Assembly: GCA_958296445.1 (NCBI GenBank)
Contig: OY282565.1
Coordinates: forward strand, 3,459,570 to 3,523,569
Direction of reading: 5' to 3'
From: an uncultured Dehalococcoidia bacterium
GTDB lineage: Bacteria; Chloroflexota; Dehalococcoidia; Lucifugimonadales; UBA3495
DNA: 64,000 nucleotides
Both the position numbers and the translations under genes were made by a program. Positions 50,726 to 58,169 of the stretch are shown one piece after another (within the stretch, counting starts at the first letter, position 1; the number at the start of each line of letters is the position of its first letter). A model generated the notes under the pieces. The model was not told the origin of the DNA. It searched no databases and saw nothing but the letters and a program-made list of their open reading frames with translations.

Positions 50726-51955
50726 TTAAGTGGTGTAGGCGCTGTTGATTACGACGTATTCCTCGGTCAGGTCGCAGCCCCAGGCCGTGGCTTGCCCGTC
50801 GGCTAGGTTGAGGGCGATGCGGAAAGTGATTTCGTCGCCCCGCATCAGGGCCACTACGGCGTCGCGGTGGAAGGGGACGGGCTTGCCGGCTTCCATAATG
50901 CAGACGCCGTTGATGTACAGGTCTATCTTTTCTTCCACGGCCTCGGCCTGGCTGCGTCCCAGGGCGGCCAGCAGGCGGCCCCAGTTGGGGTCGGCGCCGT
51001 ATACCGCCGACTTGACCAGCAGCGACGATGCGATAGTCCGGGCGGCGATGCGGGCGTCTTCGTCGTTGCGGGCGCCGGTGACCTCGACCACCAGCAGGTG
51101 GGTTGCGCCCTCGCCGTCACGGGCCAGTTGGCGGGTTAGCCGCACGCAGACATCCAGCAGCCCGGCCCGGAGCGCCTCGGCCTCCGGGGTTCCGGCGGTG
51201 ATGACGGCGTTCCCGGCGGCCCCGTTAGCCAGCACTACCAGCGAATCGTTGGTGCTGCTGTCGCCGTCAACGGTCAGCATATTCAGCGAGCGGTCGGCCA
51301 CCTCGGGCAGCATTTGGCGGAGCAGGCTTTGCTCCACGGCGGCGTCGGTGGCGACGAAAGACAGCATAGTCGCCATATTGGGGTGAATCATTCCCGAACC
51401 CTTGGCTACGCCGCCGATGCGCACCTCGACGCCGCCGATGTCCACGCTTACGCCCACTTCCTTGGAGTGGGTGTCGGTGGTCATCATGGCGCGGGCCAGA
51501 GGGTTGCCGCCGCTTTCCGACAGCCCGGCGGCGGTTATCTGCTCCACGCCGGATTTGATGAGGGTCATAGGCAGCTCGACGCCGATGATTCCGGTGCTGA
51601 AAACCAGCATTTCCTCGGGGCGGACGTCTAGGGCGTTGGCGGCGATAACCGCCATTTCCTTGGCGTCAATGTAGCCTTGCTCGCCCACTCCGGCGTTGGC
51701 GATGCCGGAGTTGACCACCAGTCCGCGCACGGGATGCCCCCCGGCCAGCGTTTCGCGGTTGACGGTCACCGACGGGGATACGATGCTGCTCTTGGTGAAC
51801 ACCCCCGCCGCGGCGCAGGGGGCATCCGACAGCAACATCCCCACGTCCATTTTGTCGTCGGAATAGGTCTTGATACCGGCATAGGTGCCGCCGGCCCGGA
51901 ACCCGCGGGCCGTGGTGATAGTGCCGCCGTCAACTGAACTAATCGGGCCGGGCAT
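50726..51955 (-). CDS. argJ: Bifunctional ornithine acetyltransferase/N-acetylglutamate synthase
   Basis: 409 residues from ATG 51955; ATG 51973 and longer frames are possible. GVFTKSSIVSPSVTVNRE, VVNSGIANAGVGEQGYIDAKEM, MLVFSTGIIGVELPM, KGSGMIHPNMATMLSF with the self-cleavage site before the Thr of MATML, VDGDSSTNDSLVVLANG, KSAVYGADPNWGRLLAALGRS. It recycles the acetyl group from acetylornithine to glutamate, so arginine synthesis is the cyclic form. Functions with argB and argD. Confidence 0.92.
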   Translation of the reverse strand: MPGPISSVDGGTITTARGFRAGGTYAGIKTYSDDKMDVGMLLSDAPCAAAGVFTKSSIVSPSVTVNRETLAGGHPVRGLVVNSGIANAGVGEQGYIDAKEMAVIAANALDVRPEEMLVFSTGIIGVELPMTLIKSGVEQITAAGLSESGGNPLARAMMTTDTHSKEVGVSVDIGGVEVRIGGVAKGSGMIHPNMATMLSFVATDAAVEQSLLRQMLPEVADRSLNMLTVDGDSSTNDSLVVLANGAAGNAVITAGTPEAEALRAGLLDVCVRLTRQLARDGEGATHLLVVEVTGARNDEDARIAARTIASSLLVKSAVYGADPNWGRLLAALGRSQAEAVEEKIDLYINGVCIMEAGKPVPFHRDAVVALMRGDEITFRIALNLADGQATAWGCDLTEEYVVINSAYTT

Positions 51956-52115
51956 GGGCAACCGTCCTATCATAAGGGTTGGGGTGGCGATGGGCCGCCA
52001 AGATTTGCCCGCAGTATACCACAAGGCGGGCCGGGGGCTGAAACCGCCCTTTCCCACTGGCCCCGCCGGGCGTATACTGGCCCCAATTCAGCCCCAACGC
52101 AGGCAAGGTGACAAT

Positions 52116-53405
52116 ATGGCGAAAGTGACGCCCTTTCGCGGCTGGCGCTACAACCCGGCGATGGTTGACGATATGGCCGCGGTGCTATGCCCCCCCTATG
52201 ACCTGATAACCCCCCGGATACAGCAGTCTTTGATGGAGCGCCACCCGCTGAACGTCATCCACCTAGAGGCGGGCGAGGGGCTGGACTGGCCGGACAGCGA
52301 CGCGGGCGCGGCGGGCCGCTACGCCGAAACCGCCGGGCGGTTCGAGCAGTGGCTCCGCGACGGGGTGCTGCAACAGGACGCCGAACCCAGCTACTATCTG
52401 CTGCGCCACGGCTTTACCCTGGGCGGACGGGAACGCTCGCGGCTGGGGCTGATTGCCTGCGTCGGCCTAGAGGATTACGAAACCCGCCAAGTGCTGCCCC
52501 ACGAATTCACCGAAGCCCCGGCCATCCGCGACCGGGTGACGCTGATGGAGTCGGTGTCCGCCAACATCAGCCCCATAATGTCCCTCTACCGCGACTCCGG
52601 CGACGAACTGGGGCCGCTGTTCCGCCGGGTGATGTCCGGCGAGCCGGAAGTGGACGCTCGCGACGAATTCGGCTCCCACGCTACGATGTGGCGCATCGCC
52701 GACGCCGACGGCATAGACGCCATCGCCCGTTTCTTTGCCCATCGCCCGGTCTTTCTGGCCGACGGGCATCACCGCTACGAGGCGTCCCGCCACTACCAGA
52801 TTGCCCGCCACGCCGAGGGAAACAACGCGCCGTCGCTGGCCCACAACTACGTGATGATGACGCTTATCGCCTTTGACGACCCCGGCTTGGTGGTGCTGCC
52901 GTACCACCGCAACCTGAGCGGCCTGAGCGGGGAGCAACTGGCCCGCGTGCAGGCCCGCTTGTCCCAAGTGTTCGACGCCGAACCCGTAGGGGAGCGTTCC
53001 GCCGCCGAACTGGTGGAGCTGGTCGAAGAGCGGGGCCGCGGCGGCCGGGTGATGGCGGCGCTGGGGCCGGATGGAGCGCAACTGCTCACGCTGCGCCCAT
53101 CGGCCGCCGCCGACGATTGGGGTTCGATGTCCGTCTCGGAAGCGTGGGTGCTGGAAGAGAAAATCCTGCGCCCGGAACTGGGCGACGCTACCTTGCAACA
53201 TCTGGGGTTCCTGCACGACCACGACGAAGCGGCGGCCGGCGTCGCCAGCGGCGCGCTGCAAATGGCCTTCCTGATGAAGCCCTTTCCCATGGACGCCTTC
53301 GAGGACATCGTAGGCCAAGGTCAACGCCTCCCGCGCAAGTCCACGTTTTTTTACCCGAAACTGCCTACCGGATTGGTTATCAACCGGATAGACGGGGAGA
53401 TTTAA
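52116..53405 (+). CDS. DUF1015 family protein
   Basis: 429 residues. ATG 52116. FRGWRYNPAMVDDMAAVLCPPYDLITP (residues 6-32), NVIHLEAGEG, YYLLRHGFTLGGRERSRLGLIACVGLEDY, VLPHEFTEAPAIRDRVTLMESVSANISPIMSLY and VFLADGHHRYEASRHYQ (near 215-231) are signature segments of DUF1015, found in phosphoserine-related and thiol contexts. Activity unproved; SerC-neighbouring in other genomes, not here. A palindromic hairpin follows. Confidence 0.85.
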   Translation: MAKVTPFRGWRYNPAMVDDMAAVLCPPYDLITPRIQQSLMERHPLNVIHLEAGEGLDWPDSDAGAAGRYAETAGRFEQWLRDGVLQQDAEPSYYLLRHGFTLGGRERSRLGLIACVGLEDYETRQVLPHEFTEAPAIRDRVTLMESVSANISPIMSLYRDSGDELGPLFRRVMSGEPEVDARDEFGSHATMWRIADADGIDAIARFFAHRPVFLADGHHRYEASRHYQIARHAEGNNAPSLAHNYVMMTLIAFDDPGLVVLPYHRNLSGLSGEQLARVQARLSQVFDAEPVGERSAAELVELVEERGRGGRVMAALGPDGAQLLTLRPSAAADDWGSMSVSEAWVLEEKILRPELGDATLQHLGFLHDHDEAAAGVASGALQMAFLMKPFPMDAFEDIVGQGQRLPRKSTFFYPKLPTGLVINRIDGEI

Positions 53406-53437
53406 GGGCGGACTGTCGGCTTCGTTTCCGCCCTTAC

Positions 53438-53478
53438 AAAAGGGCAGGGACGCACGGCTATGCGCCCCTGCCCTTTTG
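53438..53478 (+). terminator. Palindromic repeat forming a terminator-like hairpin
   Basis: AAAAGGGCAGGG, CGCA, loop, TGCG, CCCTGCCCTTTT: a GTAGGGGCGCAC-family member with extra A and T ends. Thirty bases after the DUF1015 stop. Confidence 0.65.
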
Positions 53479-53648
53479 CCGTATCTGTAAAACTGCCTTA
53501 ACCCTGTTCTCTGTGGTGGGTTGGCAATTACCGATACGAATAAATCTTCGTACTGCTTACAAAGATTTTCACACTTTTCTTTTGTCTTAGGTTTTTGCGC
53601 TAGATGTTTTACTCGCTCTGCTGTGAGGATTTGATTCGGGAAGTTGAG

Positions 53649-53912
53649 TCAGACTCTCGCAACGGTGACGTTGCCAAATTCGTCAACGCTGACAATCTCC
53701 CGTTTCTCGCCGCCTGCGAATACGAGTACCAGCCATACAATGACCCATGCCCCCAAAGTGAACAGGGATATGAGCAGATGTAGAACGTGGTTTACCGGCT
53801 TGCCCTGCACCAGCACGGCTTGGTAGTCGCTCTGCGATTCCACTCGTTTTCCCTGTGGAACCATGGACGCTATCTGGCGAGCTAGACGCTCCTTGCGGAT
53901 ATCAGGCGTCAC
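53649..53912 (-). CDS. Small conserved membrane protein
   Basis: 87 residues. GTG 53912 with AAGGGGG at -12. VTPDIRKERLARQIASMVPQGKRVESQSDYQAVLVQGKPVNHVLHLLISLFTLGAWVIVWLVLVFAGGEKREIVSVDEFGNV: basic N-terminal helix, W-free YQAVLV strand, one transmembrane hairpin (residues 45-65), then EKRxIxVDEFGNV. I know this kind of small membrane protein from Actinobacteria and phage-like contexts, with no known function. After its TGA the same frame continues open for about 55 codons. Confidence 0.65.
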   Translation of the reverse strand: MTPDIRKERLARQIASMVPQGKRVESQSDYQAVLVQGKPVNHVLHLLISLFTLGAWVIVWLVLVFAGGEKREIVSVDEFGNVTVARV

Positions 53913-53947
53913 GTGGGAACCCCCTTGATGGCAGTTAGGATAGGCTA

Positions 53948-54055
53948 CCTGCCACAGCAACCACCTTACGAGCCGACAAGGGGGCGCAAAGCGCCGTATC
54001 CTTGTTTGCCATTGCTTGGCTCGTAAGGGTTTCCTGGTAGTTGCTGTGGCAAGTA
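53948..54055. repeat. Long nested inverted repeat
   Basis: Outer arms GCCACAGCAACCACCTTACG (left) and GTTGCTGTGGC with GCTCGTAAGG (right), imperfect because one side has TTTCCTGGTA inserted; inner hairpin around CGCAAAGCGCC. Confidence 0.65.
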
Positions 54056-54159
54056 CAATACTGCCACTGTTTGGGAAGCATTGCAAGGGGCGGGAAGCGA
54101 ATCAAGGCAATCGAGTTTTATCGAACCGCTCTTGCAGGAACCTGTCATTCCGATGCCCC

Positions 54160-54251
54160 GTCATTCCTGCGAAAGCGGGAATCCATCACTTTCGCTGACA
54201 GAACGCTGCCTTACGAAGGGCGCTCTGGATTCCCGCTTTCGCGGGAATGAC
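54160..54251. repeat. Pair of GTCATTCCCGC repeats in inverted order
   Basis: Left arm 54160-54185, right arm 54226-54251, about 24 of 26 bases complementary (GTCATTCCTGCGAAAGCGGG / CCCGCTTTCGCGGGAATGAC). Confidence 0.8.
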
Positions 54252-54437
54252 GAGGGTAGCGGAGTGGCGGTTATTTTTCCTTAACCCCCTTCAGAGGGGG
54301 TAGGAACTTTTCCGGCGGGATAACGGCTCCCGACAACCGCTGGCCGGGGGGTGCCTGTGAAATCAAAGGCGGGCCAGAGCGCACAAGGGCCGCGGGGAAA
54401 CGGGTTATAGGGATAAAAGCCTTTGCGATATCTGCGT

Positions 54438-54881
54438 TTAAGCCCGTTCCTCGTAGCGGGCGGTTATGGCTTGCTCGGCCCGCTTGCTGCCCTCGGCTAT
54501 AAATTCCTCTAGGCGGCGGATTTCGGCGGCGGTTTCCGGGGTATTGGCGTCGGGGCGGCGGCGCAGGTTGGTTAGGGCGGTGCGGGCTTCGTCTACCTGC
54601 TTCAGCACCGTCAGGGCTTCCAGTTCTTGGGCGGCGGTGGCCTTTATCCGGAGCAGCCGGCGGCGCAGGGATTCGGCGTTGGCTAGACGCTCTTCGATTT
54701 CGCCCATAGCGGCCAGCGATGCGTCTAGGCTGGCCTGGCCGTAGATGGCCTGGCGCGGCACGCGGCGAAGCTGCTGGCGGAACTGCGTTATCTGCGCGTC
54801 CAGTTGCGCCTCTTTGTTTTCTATCTCTGCCAGGCTTATGCGGAGATTCGCCATAGCCTTTTCCAGTTGGGAAACCGACAC
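54438..54881 (-). CDS. Coiled-coil protein
   Basis: 147 residues from GTG 54881, preceded by GGGAGCGGAAAAG. The alternative ATG 54953 would take its first codons from a palindromic repeat, so it is rejected. Long helices: LEKAMANLRISLAEIENKEAQLDAQITQFRQQLRR, GEIEERLANAESLRRRLLRIKATAAQELEALTVLKQVDEARTALTNLRRR, TAAEIRRLEEFIAEGSKRAEQAITARYEE. No domain. PspA-like or simple scaffolding roles are both possible. Confidence 0.6.
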   Translation of the reverse strand: MSVSQLEKAMANLRISLAEIENKEAQLDAQITQFRQQLRRVPRQAIYGQASLDASLAAMGEIEERLANAESLRRRLLRIKATAAQELEALTVLKQVDEARTALTNLRRRPDANTPETAAEIRRLEEFIAEGSKRAEQAITARYEERA

Positions 54882-54941
54882 CTTTTCCGCTCCCGCTGCC
54901 GTATTATCAGTTGTTTTCAGTGGACGTTGGCGTTCATATAT

Positions 54942-55096
54942 GTAGGGGCGCAAGCCGTGCGCCCTGGGTCTGTTGATACCGGAATGGCTCCGGCCCCCGG
55001 CGGGTAGGGCGCACGGCTGTGCGCCCCTACGGGTGATAAGCCAAATATGCCGGATTCCGGGCCACCCGGCGGGGTTGTTGTGCGCCCATACGGGTA
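54942..55096. repeat. Three GTAGGGGCGCAC-family palindromes in a row
   Basis: 54942-54965, 55004-55030 (complete: GTAGGGCGCACGGC..GCGCCCCTAC) and a partial one at 55079-55096. They fill the gap between the coiled-coil gene and the aminotransferase gene. Confidence 0.75.
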
Positions 55097-55100
55097 TGGG

Positions 55101-56213
55101 CTAACCGGCGTTGAAGCCTACTTCGGGCAGCAGGTGGCGGAGCGCGGCGATGACCTCTTCGATGTCGTCCTCGGTGACGTGGCCGAGGTGTCCGATGCGG
55201 AATATGCTGGTACTCAGCTTGCCTTGCCCGCCGGCCAGGACTACGTTTTTTTCGGTGCGCAGGCGGCTCATCAGGGCGCGGCCGTCAATGCCTTCCGGCA
55301 TCTTGACTGCGGTTACGGTGTTGGAGGCGTAGCGCTCGTCGGCCACCAGCAGTTCCAGGCCCAGCTCGCGGATGCGGTCGCGGGTTAGCTGGCCGATGGC
55401 GGCGTGGCGGCCAAAGACGCCCTCCAGCCCTTCGTCGAGAATCTTGTCCAGCGCCAGGCTCAGGCCGTACATCGCCGCCACGTTGGGGGTGAAGGGGGTC
55501 TGGCCGCGCTCCAGGGTCTTTTTGGCCTCTTCGAGGTCGAAGTAGAACCGGGGCATAGTGGCCGTTTTCTGGGCTTCCCAAGCGCGGGGACTGACGGTGA
55601 TAAAGGCTAGGCCGGGGGGAATCATAAACCCCTTTTGCGACGCGGTGCCTACTAGGTCGCAGTCCCAGGCGTCCACCGGCAGGGGCAGGCAGCCCAGGCT
55701 GCTCACAGCGTCCACCAGCAGCAGCTTGTCGAACTCCTGCTTGGCGATGCGGGCGATTTCCTCCAGCGGGTGGGTGACGCCGGTGGAGGTTTCGTTGTGG
55801 GTAATCATCACGGCCTTGACTTCCGGGTCATCCCGCAGGGCCTGGCGGACGGCGTCGGGGTCTACCGGGCTGCCCCACTCGAAATCGAGGCGATGTACGT
55901 CGGCGCCGAAGGCGACGGCCATATCTACGAAGCGGTCGCCGAAGGAGCCGGCCGTCGCCGCCACCACCTTGTCGCCGGGGGAAAGGGTGTTCACCAGCGA
56001 AGCCTCCAGGGCGCCGGTGCCGGAGGCGGTCAGGATGAGCAGGTCGTTGCCGGTCATAAAGACCTGCTTCAATTGGGCGGTCACTTTGCTGATCAGTTCG
56101 TCGAACTCGGGGCCGCGGTGGTTAATCATCGGGTTGCCCATCGCTTCCACGATGTCGTCGGGGATGGGCGTCGGGCCGGGGGTTCGCAGGTTCTGGGGTT
56201 CGATTTTCCGCAT
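55101..56213 (-). CDS. Alanine--glyoxylate/serine--pyruvate-type aminotransferase
   Basis: 370 residues. Class V PLP enzyme: TPGPTPIPDDIVEAMGNPMINHRGPEFDELI (residues 11-41), LTASGTGALEASLVN, SFGDRFVDMA, HNETSTGVTHPLEEIA, LLLVDAVSSLGCLPLPVDAWDCDLVGTASQKGFMIPPG with the PLP Lys in SQKGF (near 192). It transfers amino groups to glyoxylate or pyruvate, e.g. in photorespiration-like or serine metabolism. -10 TATAAT on the minus strand at 56338-56343 lies in a 330-base gap. Confidence 0.88.
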   Translation of the reverse strand: MRKIEPQNLRTPGPTPIPDDIVEAMGNPMINHRGPEFDELISKVTAQLKQVFMTGNDLLILTASGTGALEASLVNTLSPGDKVVAATAGSFGDRFVDMAVAFGADVHRLDFEWGSPVDPDAVRQALRDDPEVKAVMITHNETSTGVTHPLEEIARIAKQEFDKLLLVDAVSSLGCLPLPVDAWDCDLVGTASQKGFMIPPGLAFITVSPRAWEAQKTATMPRFYFDLEEAKKTLERGQTPFTPNVAAMYGLSLALDKILDEGLEGVFGRHAAIGQLTRDRIRELGLELLVADERYASNTVTAVKMPEGIDGRALMSRLRTEKNVVLAGGQGKLSTSIFRIGHLGHVTEDDIEEVIAALRHLLPEVGFNAG

Positions 56214-56543
56214 GGCACGTCCTTAAAACGCCTTAATCCGGTTTAAGGCGATGGCTTTTCGCTGCCGGGCCGCCGGACTCAGGGGCCGCACCCCGCAAGG
56301 GGCAGCGGCGTGTTCCGGCGGGGCAACGCTGGCTTACATTATAACATCCCTTAAGGATTGCCTGTTGGCCCCCGCGCCCGGGATGACGCATTCCGTCCGG
56401 CCCGCCGTTCCTGGGTTCCCGCCGGCGCGGGAATGATGGATTGGGCGGGAATGGGGCCGAGTACGTATTATAATGGCCCCGGCAGCCCGCGATAAGGCGG
56501 CGCTTCCCGATGGGGAATGCCCGCGAGAGATTTGGAGGGAGTT
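56214..56543. other. Gene-free interval between divergent genes, with two -10-like boxes
   Basis: Minus-strand TATAAT (56343-56338) probably serves the aminotransferase. Plus-strand TATAAT (56469-56474) probably serves the isochorismatase-fold gene, 70 bases downstream. A GGCGGGAACCCAGGAACGGC repeat-like stem lies at 56399-56435 (ATTCCCGC family, about 56410-56436). No convincing -35 for the plus-strand box. Confidence 0.5.
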
Positions 56544-57152
56544 ATGGCTTTGGAACTCAACCCCGGACACACTGCCCTGCTGCTGATGGACTTCGAGAAC
56601 GATATTGTCCACGAGGAAGGGGCTTTCAAGGATTTCGGATTCGCGCAGATGGTGAAGGACAACGGGGTGCTGGACAAGACGGCCCAACTGCTGGGCGCGG
56701 CCCGCGACGCCGGTATCTTGACGGTCTATGTGTCGGTCAAGTTCCGGCCCGGATACCCGGAGCGGCCGGCCAACGGCGGGCTGTGGCAGGGGCTTCACGG
56801 GGCCAATGCGCTGATTGAAGGCACTTGGGGCGCGGCGATTCACGACGCGGTGGCCCCGCGGGAAGGCGAGCCGGTGGTGACCAAACGCGGCGTTTCGGCC
56901 TTTATGGCGTCCGACCTGGAGGCCATCCTGAAGAACAAGCGGATAGGCACGCTGCTGCTGGCGGGGGTCGCCACCAACTTTGTGGTGGAAGGCACTGCCC
57001 GGGAGGCCAGCGATAGGGGCTACAACGTGGTGGTGGTAGGGGACTGCTGCGCCTCGATGAACCAGGAGGCCCACGATGCGGCCCTGAGCGTGGCCCTGCC
57101 CTTCCTGTCCACCATCTCCAGCAGCGAGGAGGTGGCGGCGGCGCTGGGCTAG
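56544..57152 (+). CDS. Isochorismatase-fold hydrolase (cysteine position not conserved)
   Basis: 202 residues. ATG 56544 after GGAGGGAGT. ALLLMDFENDIVHEEG (catalytic Asp in DFEND), VVTKRGVSAFMASDLEAIL (Lys), LLLAGVATNFVVEGTAREASDRGYNVVVVGDCCAS. In amidase members the motif is GVATNxCVE; here it is NFVVE, so the usual nucleophilic Cys is absent. The CC in GDCCAS is displaced by about 20 residues. Such variants may act as isochorismatases or have another nucleophile. A perfect GCGGCGCGGC hairpin (57170-57200) follows. Confidence 0.8.
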   Translation: MALELNPGHTALLLMDFENDIVHEEGAFKDFGFAQMVKDNGVLDKTAQLLGAARDAGILTVYVSVKFRPGYPERPANGGLWQGLHGANALIEGTWGAAIHDAVAPREGEPVVTKRGVSAFMASDLEAILKNKRIGTLLLAGVATNFVVEGTAREASDRGYNVVVVGDCCASMNQEAHDAALSVALPFLSTISSSEEVAAALG

Positions 57153-57169
57153 GCTCGCCGGGCGAAAGG

Positions 57170-57200
57170 GCGGCGCGGCGGCTCCGGTGTGCCGCGCCGC
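57170..57200 (+). terminator. Perfect GC-rich hairpin after the isochorismatase-fold gene
   Basis: GCGGCGCGGC (57170-57179), 11-base loop, GCCGCGCCGC (57191-57200). No T tract; terminator by position. Confidence 0.5.
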
Positions 57201-57217
57201 TAATGAGGTGAGAGAAG

Positions 57218-57691
57218 ATGGAATCTTTGACTGTACAGTTTATAATGGACAAACATCCGGCGCTTGACGAGCATACCAGAGTAGTGCTAAGGGGAGTCGA
57301 AGTTTTCAAGCCATTGCCTCCCGGACGGGCTGAACAGGCTTGGGGAGGGCCGGTTTCAAGCCAGATTTGTTTTAGCGCGCAAACTCAAGAATCGGCGATA
57401 TTCATCACTGAGGACTGGGAGGCGACAATTCGTAGCCGTCGGCTCATTGATTGCGTAGGCGGAATGTGCGCGGTCATAAATGCGCTAATTCAGGAATTGG
57501 GAGGAACTATAACAGTTGTATTGTTGGATGTTTACGACAGCGGCGGTAATTCCTTGTATCGCCAGCTTGACCGGGAACGGGCTATTCGGCGATATGGAGC
57601 AATTGGATTTTGGTTTTTCACGGCATTGGTCTCGGCAGTAATTGGTGGGTTCGCAGGGGCATTGATTCAGCGGATATTTTGGGGAGGTTAA
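57218..57691 (+). CDS. Small membrane-anchored hypothetical protein
   Basis: 157 residues. N-terminal soluble part (IMDKHPALDEHTRVVLRGVEVFKPL and SQICFSAQTQESAIFITEDWEATIRS); two short membrane segments at the end: INALIQELGGTITVVLLDVY is partly hydrophobic, and YGAIGFWFFTALVSAVIGGFAGALIQRIFW (residues 126-155) is a clear C-terminal anchor. Tail-anchored topology is likely. The next gene begins 6 bases later, so a two-gene unit. AT-richer than its neighbours. Family not recognised. Confidence 0.6.
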   Translation: MESLTVQFIMDKHPALDEHTRVVLRGVEVFKPLPPGRAEQAWGGPVSSQICFSAQTQESAIFITEDWEATIRSRRLIDCVGGMCAVINALIQELGGTITVVLLDVYDSGGNSLYRQLDRERAIRRYGAIGFWFFTALVSAVIGGFAGALIQRIFWGG

Positions 57692-57697
57692 TAAATT

Positions 57698-58081
57698 ATG
57701 GCAAAAGTTTCAGAGAATCCAGTAGCCAGCCAAGTGGCAAAAGTCGCGAGGGACTTCGGATACGAAGCCTCGCTTGAACCTGATACGCCTCCGTTTCGCG
57801 TATTCGGTTGGTTTCGGGAACGCAAATTCAGGCCGGACATTATCGTAAGGCACAATAACCGCTCGGCTATTGTGGTAGCCAGGTCACGCCCGGTGGTGGT
57901 GTACGATGTATTCCTGACCCACCAGTTGCGGGATAAAGGGAGTACCGGGGCGTTAATTTGTGTCACAGACGATTCCTTTCAGCGTATTCGGGGAAGTTCG
58001 AGGGAATATGCCGACGAGTTGGATGTTCGGCTTTGCCCTTTGTCTGAGGTTGGCGATGCTTTGAAGGAGTTGCTGGGTTAG
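57698..58081 (+). CDS. Small hypothetical protein with a nuclease-like fold hint
   Basis: 127 residues. FGYEASLEPDTPPFRVFGWFRERKFRPDIIVRHNNRSAIVVARSRPVVVYDVFLTHQLRDKGSTGALICVTDDSFQRIRGSSREYADELDVRLCPL. RPDIIV...AIVVARS has the spacing of a PD-(D/E)xK core with Glu/Lys replaced (VAR), so it may be an inactive nuclease relative. Six bases after the membrane-anchored gene: possibly a partner pair, e.g. a small defence or TA module. Inference only. Confidence 0.5.
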   Translation: MAKVSENPVASQVAKVARDFGYEASLEPDTPPFRVFGWFRERKFRPDIIVRHNNRSAIVVARSRPVVVYDVFLTHQLRDKGSTGALICVTDDSFQRIRGSSREYADELDVRLCPLSEVGDALKELLG

Positions 58082-58169
58082 CCGGGGTGGGCGCCTGGAC
58101 GGGCGGGATGGAGTGGCCGCCGGGCGGAGTTGCGCCCGGCGGCTTGGTTTGCGCGGCGCTTGAGTGGGG

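Larger units (their letters stand above)
53913..54437. other. Gene-free interval with two large inverted-repeat structures
   Basis: 525 bases with no convincing gene. Structure 1 (about 53948-54055): GCCACAGCAACCACCTTACG and CGTAAGG..GTTGCTGTGGC pair over about 25 imperfect bp, enclosing a second hairpin (ACAAGG..CCTTGT with GGGCGC..GCGCC). Structure 2: arms 54160-54185 and 54226-54251 (GTCATTCC..GCGGGAATCCA). A CCCCTTCAGAGGGGG palindrome at about 54287-54301 also occurs. Could be structured RNA, a MITE-like insertion or terminators. Confidence 0.6.
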
